Assembly (NCBI GenBank): GCA_050248375.1
Contig: JBFWSL010000040.1
Span: 1-17,877, forward strand
DNA length: 17,877 nucleotides
Source: JAYZVT01 sp050248375
GTDB lineage: Bacteria > Pseudomonadota > Alphaproteobacteria > Rhizobiales > Methyloligellaceae
Direction of reading: 5' to 3'
The notes under the pieces are model-generated. The model did no database searches. It saw nothing but the letters and a program-made list of their open reading frames with translations, and was not told the origin of the DNA. Within the stretch, counting starts at the first letter, position 1, and every line of letters begins with the position of its first letter. The position numbers and the translations under genes were made by a program. Below are positions 12,667-17,877 of the stretch, one piece after another.

Positions 12667-14291
12667 CTCGCCGTCGCCATGCCGAACAGCGCGCGCCTGA
12701 GCGCTTCGTCCCGCTCGTAGATGTCGGCGGCGAAGTGCACCGCGCCCGAGGTGCCGAGCCACGCCGTCGCGTAGGTGATGTGCACCGGGATGGGCTGGGA
12801 CAGCGTCACCACGGTGCGCTCCTGCGAGGCGACCACGGCGTCGATCTTCTTGCGGTCCCATCCCGCTTCCCCGGCCAGCACCTGCTCCGCCAGGTCGAGC
12901 GGGCGCGCCAGCCGGATGCAGCCATGCGAGAAGGCGCGCTCCGCCTTGGCGAACAGCGTGCGGGCCGGCGTGTCGTGCAGGTAGACGTTGAAGCGGTTGG
13001 GGAACATGAACTTCACCCGGCCGAGCGCGTTCCCGGTGCCGGGCCTCTGGCGAAGCTGGAACGGGAAGTTGCCGCGCGAGTACTGGCTCCAGTCGACGGA
13101 GCGGGGGTCGATCACCCTGTCGCCGCTCACCACCTCGAAGCCGCGTGACGCCGCCGCGCCGGGATTGCTCTTCAGTTTCGGCAGTTCCTCCTTTGTGGCG
13201 ATGGAAGAGGGCACGTTCCAGTAGGGGTTCAGCTCGACATAGGTCATCTTCTCGCTGAACACGGGCGTGCGGTGATAGGGCTTGCCGACCACCACGCGCA
13301 TCTGCTCCTCGACCTTGCCGCGTATGCGCCGCAGCTCGAAACCGGCGATGTTGACGATGATGTAGTGCTCTCCCAGGTCCTCCGGCATCCAGCGCCAGCG
13401 CTCCATGTTGGCGACGATCTGCCGGATGCGGTCCTCCACCGGAATGTTCATCTGCAGCACGGTGCGCGTGCCGACCACGCCGTCGGGCTCCAGTCCATGA
13501 CGCTCCTGGAAGCGCTTCACCGCCTCTTCCAGCTCCGCATCGTAGAGCTTGCCGTTGGCGCCGGGCGCGGCCGGGGCGGCCCCGTCGGTGGCGGCCAGCC
13601 GCGCCCGCAGCGCGGGCACGCGGTCGCTTTCCTCGCCGGGCTTGATCGCGTCGCCGTTGGGCACCTGCGGCCAGCCGCCCTTGCCCGCCAGTTGGCGATA
13701 GATGGCGAGCGCCTGCCGCAGCACCAGGTATTCCGGAATTTGCGGCTGCCAGGCATCGACGAAGGCCTGCGGCCGCGGCGACGCGGCGACGCCGTCGAGC
13801 GCGACGGTCATGTCCACCTTCTTGCTCTGCCAGTAAAGCTCGGGGTCGACCTTTCCCGGCAGCAGTCGTCCCTGCTTCAGGTCTTCCGCGAACTTCAGGA
13901 AATAGGCGGAGAAAATCAGCTCGATCACGGACTGGCTCTGGGCGTCGGTGACCGCAGCGGCATCGAGCAGCTTCTGCAGGTAGGCGATCTGGTAGTCCTT
14001 CGGATCGAGCCCGTGATCCTCCGCCGACCTGAGCACGGCGAGGAAGGCCGGCATGCGGTTGGTCCCGATCCAGATCGGCGCTCCGCCCTTGCCCAGATAA
14101 TAGCTGCTCAACGTCTCCATGCGCTGCCGGATGGGCAGCGCCAGCTTCGGTTCGTTCTGCAGCAGCCAGGCCGTGTGCTCCGCCACCCTGGGGTCGGCCG
14201 CCGCGCGGGCCTGCCCTGCGAGGGCAAGGCAGAACGCCGCCGCCAGGACCGGGATCAGGCCGCTGCGCTTCATCCGTGTGCTCGAAACCAT
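12663..14291 (-). CDS. YcbB-type L,D-transpeptidase, exported (SHGC version)
   Basis: A 542-residue periplasmic peptidoglycan enzyme. The N-terminus MVSSTRMKRSGL... has a basic n-region, an Ala/Leu core and a likely cut near ARA at about residue 30. A scaffold domain comes next, then a peptidoglycan-binding domain at about 247-282 (LYDAELEEAVKRFQERHGL...GVVGTRTVLQMN). The YkuD catalytic domain spans about 308-470, with H439 in YLHDTP and SHGCIR at 455-460 (nucleophile C458). It should form 3-3 crosslinks or attach proteins to tetrapeptides. I start it at the ATG at 14289-14291, which has GGAGG at 6-base spacing; a later ATG (14273) would also leave a signal peptide. It diverges from a paralogue at 14467. 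Confidence 0.93.
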   Translation of the reverse strand: MVSSTRMKRSGLIPVLAAAFCLALAGQARAAADPRVAEHTAWLLQNEPKLALPIRQRMETLSSYYLGKGGAPIWIGTNRMPAFLAVLRSAEDHGLDPKDYQIAYLQKLLDAAAVTDAQSQSVIELIFSAYFLKFAEDLKQGRLLPGKVDPELYWQSKKVDMTVALDGVAASPRPQAFVDAWQPQIPEYLVLRQALAIYRQLAGKGGWPQVPNGDAIKPGEESDRVPALRARLAATDGAAPAAPGANGKLYDAELEEAVKRFQERHGLEPDGVVGTRTVLQMNIPVEDRIRQIVANMERWRWMPEDLGEHYIIVNIAGFELRRIRGKVEEQMRVVVGKPYHRTPVFSEKMTYVELNPYWNVPSSIATKEELPKLKSNPGAAASRGFEVVSGDRVIDPRSVDWSQYSRGNFPFQLRQRPGTGNALGRVKFMFPNRFNVYLHDTPARTLFAKAERAFSHGCIRLARPLDLAEQVLAGEAGWDRKKIDAVVASQERTVVTLSQPIPVHITYATAWLGTSGAVHFAADIYERDEALRRALFGMATAS

Positions 14292-14297
14292 GCTTTG

Positions 14298-14302
14298 CCT
14301 CC
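14298..14302 (-). promoter_or_regulatory. Ribosome binding site of the SHGC transpeptidase gene
   Basis: GGAGG on the minus strand, 6 bases before the ATG at 14291, selects this start over in-frame ATGs at 14318 and 14273. Confidence 0.6.
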
Positions 14303-14452
14303 ATTCGCCTCGCGCCAAAGGCTATCCCATCGAATATGGCCCGGGAAAGGCGCGCTAACCTCTTGTATAGGGCGGCCTAAACCCATGTATATGGACGCAC
14401 GGCCACTTTTCCTTGAGGTCGCCCCGGCTGCTGCTAGGATTGCCGCAGTCGT

Positions 14453-14458
14453 GGGGAG
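14453..14458 (+). promoter_or_regulatory. Ribosome binding site of the SAGC transpeptidase gene
   Basis: GGGGAG lies 8 bases before the ATG at 14467 and rules out the longer in-frame TTG start at 14413. Confidence 0.55.
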
Positions 14459-14466
14459 CAATTCCA

Positions 14467-15750
14467 ATGCGTGCAGTTCTGCTCGGTCTTGCGGGGCTGG
14501 TGATCAGTGTCTGGGTGGCCCTGTCCGTGCATTCGCAGGCCGAGGCCGATTGGCGGCCGTGGCGGAGCGGCCCCGATTTCGGTTCCCGCGAGCCCGCCCG
14601 CAAGGACCGCGCCACCGAACGCCCTCCAACCCTCCAGTCCGTGCTCGCCAGCCGGGAAACCCTGCAGGCCATGAGCCAGGCCATCGAGCGCTACCAGCGC
14701 CTCGCCTCCGGCGGCGGCTGGCAGCCCATTCCCTCCGGCCCGCGCCTGAAATTCGGCGTCCGCGACGACCGCGTGCGCCATCTGCGCCGCAGGCTGGAGG
14801 CCACCGGCGACCTGCAGCCCGGTCGCGGCGATCAGAGCGGCTTCGACCATGATGTCGAGGCGGCGGTGCAGCGCTTCCAGGAGCGTCACGGGCTGACGCC
14901 CTCCGGCGACGTCAACCAGCTCACGCTGCGCGCCCTCAACCAGTCGCCGCAGCAACTGCTGCATCGCCTCAGGCTGAACCGGCAGCGGCTGGAGGCGCTG
15001 GTATCGTCCGTCTCCGGACGCCGCTACATCCTCGTCAACATTCCGGCCTATGAACTGCAGGCCGTCTCCGGCGGCGGTCTGGACCTCTCCAGCGTGGTGG
15101 TGGTCGGAAAGCCCGCAACGCCGACGCCCGAACTGAAGGCCGCGGTCAAGGCGGTCGATTTCCTGCCCTACTGGCATGTGCCGCAGTCCATCGCCCAGCG
15201 CGCGCTGATCCCGGCCGTGAAGAAGGACCCCGACTACCTCGAGCGCGAGCGTATTCGCGCCTTCGCCAGTTGGGGCGGGGAGGAAGTCGACACCTCGCAG
15301 GTCAACTGGTGGTCTCCCCAGGGCGAGCGCCTCGTCTTCCGCCAGGATCCCGGGCCGTTCAATGCGCTTGGCCTGATCCGCATCGACATCCCCAACCGGC
15401 ACATCGTCTACATGCACGACACGCCGCTGAAGAAGCTGTTCAGCTACTACCTGCGGCCCTACAGCGCCGGCTGCGTCCGCGTGGACAGGGTGCAGGACCT
15501 GACCCTGTGGCTGCTTTCGGGCGAGGGCGGCTGGAGCGCCGCCCGCCTCGCCGACTCGCTGCAGTCGGGCCGGCAGCAGACCGTGACCCTGTCGCAGCCC
15601 GTGCCAGTGCATTTCGCCTATATATCCGCCTGGGCGACGGCGGGCGGGGAGGCGCATTTCCGCATTGACGTATATGACAAGGACGGCGAGGGACGGCAGA
15701 CCGTCCGGCTCGACGACAACAGTGCCGATACACGCAGGGTCGCGCCTTAG
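14467..15750 (+). CDS. YcbB-type L,D-transpeptidase, exported (SAGC version)
   Basis: A 427-residue paralogue of the divergent neighbour. It starts with an uncleaved anchor or signal peptide (hydrophobic residues 4-20, possible cut near QAEA at 24-27). A shorter scaffold follows, then a peptidoglycan-binding domain at about 125-160 (FDHDVEAAVQRFQERHGLTP) and a YkuD domain at about 185-350. Catalytic H317 is in YMHDTP and nucleophile C336 is in SAGCVR (333-338). The family's common SHGC is SAGC here; E. coli YcbB, as I recall, also lacks that His (SSGC), so activity is likely retained. It is about 115 residues shorter than the neighbour, mostly in the N-terminal scaffold. The binding-protein gene follows after 30 bases, so the two may share a transcript. 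Confidence 0.92.
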   Translation: MRAVLLGLAGLVISVWVALSVHSQAEADWRPWRSGPDFGSREPARKDRATERPPTLQSVLASRETLQAMSQAIERYQRLASGGGWQPIPSGPRLKFGVRDDRVRHLRRRLEATGDLQPGRGDQSGFDHDVEAAVQRFQERHGLTPSGDVNQLTLRALNQSPQQLLHRLRLNRQRLEALVSSVSGRRYILVNIPAYELQAVSGGGLDLSSVVVVGKPATPTPELKAAVKAVDFLPYWHVPQSIAQRALIPAVKKDPDYLERERIRAFASWGGEEVDTSQVNWWSPQGERLVFRQDPGPFNALGLIRIDIPNRHIVYMHDTPLKKLFSYYLRPYSAGCVRVDRVQDLTLWLLSGEGGWSAARLADSLQSGRQQTVTLSQPVPVHFAYISAWATAGGEAHFRIDVYDKDGEGRQTVRLDDNSADTRRVAP

Positions 15751-15780
15751 CGGCTCTGTCATGGAGGAAAGGTTCAGAAC

Positions 15781-16800
15781 ATGAAGTGGCGTCACTCCGG
15801 CTACCGTCTTGTGTTGTCGCTCTGCCTGGGCAGCGGGTTGCTGCTCGCCGGCGGCATGGGCGCGCAGGCGGCCACGCTCGACACCGTGAAGAAGCGCGGC
15901 AAGCTTGTCTGCGGCGTCAGCGAGGGCTTGCCGGGCTTTTCCGCGCAGGACGAGACCAGGGCCTGGCGCGGCTTCGATGTGGACGTCTGCCGCGCCGTCT
16001 CGGCCGCCATCTTCGGCGCGCCCGACAAGGTGGAGTATGTCTCCCTGACAGCCTCTGCCCGTTTCGACGCGCTCACCTCCGGCAAGATCGACCTGTTGTC
16101 GCGCAACACCACCTGGACCATGGCGCGCGATGTCGAACTCGGCCTGGAGTTCGTTGGCGTCACCTATTACGACGGCCAGGGCTTCATGACCCGCGCGGAG
16201 AACGGTCTCTCCAGCGCCCTGCAACTGAACAGCGCCCGCATCTGCATCCTCGCCGGCACCACCTCCGTCGCCAACGCCAGGGCCTATTTCGAAGGCCACA
16301 ATATCAAGATCGAGCTGATGGAGTTCGACAAGCGGGAGGATGCGCTGAAGGCATACGAGAAGCGCGATTGCGACGCGCTCTCCGCCGACCGCTCGGCGCT
16401 CGCGTCGCAGCGCTCGAGCCTCAAGGACGCCGAAGACCACGTGCTGCTGCCCGAGGTCATCTCCAAGGAGCCGCTCGGCCCGGCCGTGCGCCAGGACGAT
16501 CCCGCATGGGCCGAGCTGGTGCGCTGGGTGGTGTTCCTGCTCATCAACGCCGAGGAGACCGGATGGTCGTCCACCGACGTGGCCAGAACGCCCGATGCCT
16601 CGCCCATCGCCATTCCGGATGCGGTGAACGCGAAGCTGGGCCTCGACAAGAACTGGCCGCGCGCCGTCATCGGCTCCGTCGGCAATTACGCGGAAATATT
16701 CCAGAACAACGTGGGCGATGACAGCCCGCTCCGCATCAGGCGCGGCATCAATGCGCTGTGGAACCAGGGTGGCATTCTCTACGCGCCGCCGATGCGCTGA
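15781..16800 (+). CDS. Periplasmic amino-acid ABC transporter substrate-binding protein (AapJ-like)
   Basis: A 339-residue family 3 solute-binding protein. The signal peptide (MKWRHSGYR then a Leu/Gly core) probably ends at AQA, about residue 30. The mature part matches the AapJ general L-amino-acid binding proteins closely in pattern: VKKRGKLVCGVSEGLPGFSA, FDVDVCRAVSAAIFG, LTASARFDALTSGKIDLLSRNTTWT, and TYYDGQGFM. A strong GGAGGAAAGG ribosome site (15763-15772) precedes the start. No permease or ATPase gene accompanies it, which is unusual because aapJ normally leads aapQMP. It either uses components encoded elsewhere or has another role, for example sensing or recovering wall-derived amino acids next to the transpeptidases (inference). 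Confidence 0.92.
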   Translation: MKWRHSGYRLVLSLCLGSGLLLAGGMGAQAATLDTVKKRGKLVCGVSEGLPGFSAQDETRAWRGFDVDVCRAVSAAIFGAPDKVEYVSLTASARFDALTSGKIDLLSRNTTWTMARDVELGLEFVGVTYYDGQGFMTRAENGLSSALQLNSARICILAGTTSVANARAYFEGHNIKIELMEFDKREDALKAYEKRDCDALSADRSALASQRSSLKDAEDHVLLPEVISKEPLGPAVRQDDPAWAELVRWVVFLLINAEETGWSSTDVARTPDASPIAIPDAVNAKLGLDKNWPRAVIGSVGNYAEIFQNNVGDDSPLRIRRGINALWNQGGILYAPPMR

Positions 16801-16809
16801 AGGGCGGCC

Positions 16810-16834
16810 GCGCGGACGCGGGCTCCCGCCGCGC
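16810..16834 (+). terminator. GC-rich hairpin after the AapJ-like gene, possible terminator
   Basis: GCGCG and CGCGC form outer arms, with a GAC bulge on the 5' side, around an inner stem GCGGG-CT-CCCGC. The hairpin starts 10 bases after the stop. No T tract follows, so it is a weak intrinsic-terminator candidate. Confidence 0.4.
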
Positions 16835-17098
16835 GTGCAGCAATATTGTGCCACCGGGCAGGACAATCCTGGTGAAAGGGAAACAGGCAGGCGCTACCTG
16901 TCGTGGCGCATAGGTCCCGTTGCCGCACCGCGACCGTAACGGGTTGTATGGCGGCGATGCTTCCCATAAAACACGAAAATTATAGTCATCTTTTCGACCC
17001 GATCCGGGCCTGTGCTTCGTGAGCTGGATTGGTATCCTTCGAGTGCGGGCCTTCGCCCCATTGGGCCGGACCCGCATATCGCGTAAAGGAATTGTGCT
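16835..17098. promoter_or_regulatory. Intergenic leader region before the small secreted-protein gene
   Basis: With the hairpin above, this is a 298-base gap with no gene I can support. It contains an 8-bp palindrome CAATATTG (16841-16848), an imperfect inverted repeat with ACAGG/CCTGT ends (16883-16901), and an AT-rich patch (about 16966-16996, with TTATAGTC) that could be a -10 region. The leader hairpin is listed separately. I find no known riboswitch or tRNA pattern. Confidence 0.4.
17044..17076 (+). promoter_or_regulatory. Stem-loop in the leader of the small secreted-protein gene
   Basis: TGCGGG (17044-17049) pairs with CCCGCA (17071-17076), and inside it GCCC-CATT-GGGC (17055-17066) forms a tetraloop stem. 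An AAAGGA ribosome site (17085-17090) follows 8 bases after the hairpin. It could affect mRNA stability or translation; no function is shown. Confidence 0.4.
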
Positions 17099-17560
17099 AT
17101 GACGGAACTCGCCGGAATCTCGCCGTGGCGGTCTGCGCTGCTCGCTCTTTCCATGGTCCTGTGCCTGATCGCGCCTTCGCCATCCCACGCCGGCGACAAG
17201 CAGATATCGGTCGAGCTCAACCGCGTCACCCCCGGCGACGGCGCGTGCCGCGTCAGCTTCGTATTCACCAACCATCTCGACGTTCCCGTGGAGTCGTTGG
17301 CCATGGAGACCGTGCTGTTCGACAAGCAGGGCTCCGTCGAGCGCTTCGTCGTGCTCAAGTCCCGACCGCTGACTCCGGGCAAGATTCGCGTGCAGCAGTT
17401 CGACATGCGCGGCCTTCAGTGCGACGGCATCGGCAAGTTTCTCCTGAACGACGTCACCGAGTGCAAGGCCGGCGACCTCACCGCCGCCGCGTGCCTGGAG
17501 CGGATCGCCGTCACCAGCCGTACCGACATCCCGTTCGTTTCCACTGCCGCCTCCAACTGA
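17099..17560 (+). CDS. Small secreted protein with four cysteines, function unknown
   Basis: A 153-residue protein with a clear signal peptide: WRSALLALSMVLCLIAP then SHA, with a likely cut after residue 31, so it is probably periplasmic. The mature part is about 122 residues with four cysteines (50, 108, 122, 132), suggesting two disulfides. The stretch VSFVFTNHLDVPVESLAMETVLFD suggests a beta-sandwich. I cannot name a domain. AAAGGA lies 8 bases before the ATG. It ends 10 bases before the ExbB/TolQ-like gene, so the two are almost certainly one operon. I recall similar exported proteins beside ExbB-like genes in alphaproteobacteria, but cannot verify it here. A role alongside the energised envelope channel is inference. 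Confidence 0.8.
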   Translation: MTELAGISPWRSALLALSMVLCLIAPSPSHAGDKQISVELNRVTPGDGACRVSFVFTNHLDVPVESLAMETVLFDKQGSVERFVVLKSRPLTPGKIRVQQFDMRGLQCDGIGKFLLNDVTECKAGDLTAAACLERIAVTSRTDIPFVSTAASN

Positions 17561-17570
17561 AGGTCAGACC

Positions 17571-17877
17571 ATGACTGAACTGCCGGTCTCCAGACTCCTG
17601 CTCGCCCAGGCGACCCCCGCCGCACCCCAGCCGGAGGCCGGGCCGCCGCCGGTTGGCCCCGAAGCTGGTGCCGCTCCGGCCGCTGCGCCTGAGGCCGCGG
17701 CAGCGCCGCCTGCTGCCCCCGTGGCTCCCGAGGCGGTTCCTCCCGCGCCCCCCGTCGAGGTGCAGGCGGAGCCCGGCGGCATCGTGGACGGTGCGGTAGG
17801 CGCGGTGTCGAATTTCATCGATCTCGGCGGACCCGTGGTCGCGCTGCTTCTGGTCCTGTCGGTTTTCGCCCTCACCA
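17571..17877 (+). CDS. MotA/TolQ/ExbB-like proton-channel protein, N-terminal part
   Basis: An open frame runs from the ATG at 17571 to the window edge: 102 codons seen, 3' end missing. Residues about 13-66 are an extended Pro/Ala-rich tract with Glu, followed by VDGAVGAVSNFIDLGGPVV and a hydrophobic helix starting near residue 85 (GGPVVALLLVLSVFALT). That is the usual beginning of an ExbB/TolQ-type inner-membrane protein, whose first transmembrane segment follows a short amphipathic stretch. The Pro/Ala tract could span periplasm, as in alphaproteobacterial ExbB proteins with long leaders. AAGGTC lies just before the ATG. The diagnostic channel motifs lie beyond the window, so the call is provisional. 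An ExbD/TolR-like gene would be expected next. Confidence 0.6.
   Translation, partial: MTELPVSRLLLAQATPAAPQPEAGPPPVGPEAGAAPAAAPEAAAAPPAAPVAPEAVPPAPPVEVQAEPGGIVDGAVGAVSNFIDLGGPVVALLLVLSVFALT

Larger units (their letters stand above)
14292..14466. promoter_or_regulatory. Divergent intergenic region between the two L,D-transpeptidase genes
   Basis: These 175 bases must hold the promoters for two paralogues transcribed outward. I find no strong -35/-10 pair; the lowest-GC part is around 14360-14415 (CTTGTATAG and CATGTATATGG). Shared regulation of the pair is plausible from the arrangement alone. Confidence 0.45.

Noticed and set aside
16840..16920. Possible cobalamin-type or other riboswitch before the secreted-protein gene (GGTGAAAGGGAAACAGG).
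   Set aside because: The conserved cobalamin-box arrangement is missing, and the gene downstream gives no metabolic reason for it.
17005..17060. T-arm-like TTCGAGTGC suggesting a tRNA.
   Set aside because: No acceptor stem, anticodon arm or D arm can be drawn around it.
1..17877. CRISPR arrays, insertion sequences, integrases or attachment sites.
   Set aside because: No regularly spaced direct repeats, transposase or integrase genes, or terminal repeats were seen; no tRNA is present to serve as an insertion target.

Overview
This is a high-GC window (roughly two-thirds G+C by eye, except one AT-rich gap). It most likely comes from an alphaproteobacterial chromosome. The clues are an AapJ-type amino-acid binding protein, a tripartite tricarboxylate transporter (TTT), YcbB-type L,D-transpeptidases with peptidoglycan-binding domains, and an ExbB/TolQ-like gene with a Pro/Ala-rich leader. 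The genus cannot be read from the sequence.

Layout. Positions 1 to about 12,670 look like one catabolic island. In order it holds: the end of a hydantoinase B/oxoprolinase gene (+); a translationally coupled acyl-CoA dehydrogenase and AMP-forming acyl-CoA synthetase (-); an ApbA/PanE-type reductase and an enolase-superfamily (mandelate racemase-type) enzyme (+); then a minus-strand operon of a TctA permease, a large PHP/DUF3604-like predicted metallohydrolase and a ComA-like (phosphosulfolactate synthase family) TIM-barrel protein. Diverging from tctA, across a 35% GC control region with a near-perfect 20-bp palindrome and a second inverted repeat, run tctC, tctB and a GntR/UTRA repressor-type regulator (+). 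The simplest reading is that TctCBA imports an organic acid, the GntR protein senses it or a derivative, and the enzymes hydrolyse, dehydrate, reduce, CoA-activate and desaturate it. The substrate cannot be named from sequence.

From 12,663 the theme changes to the cell envelope. Two divergent YcbB-like L,D-transpeptidases (12,663-14,291 minus; 14,467-15,750 plus) are followed by an orphan AapJ-like periplasmic binding protein (15,781-16,800), a non-coding gap with hairpins, a small secreted four-cysteine protein (17,099-17,560), and the start of a MotA/TolQ/ExbB-type proton-channel gene that runs off the end.

Most notable: an unusual enzyme set around a TTT transporter whose genes are split over two divergent operons; an acyl-CoA dehydrogenase with Asp where the family's catalytic Glu usually sits; a ComA relative with no visible coenzyme M context; a ketopantoate reductase-like protein lacking the usual active-site asparagines; and a structured divergent promoter region. 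No tRNA, rRNA, CRISPR array, insertion sequence or phage gene was found.
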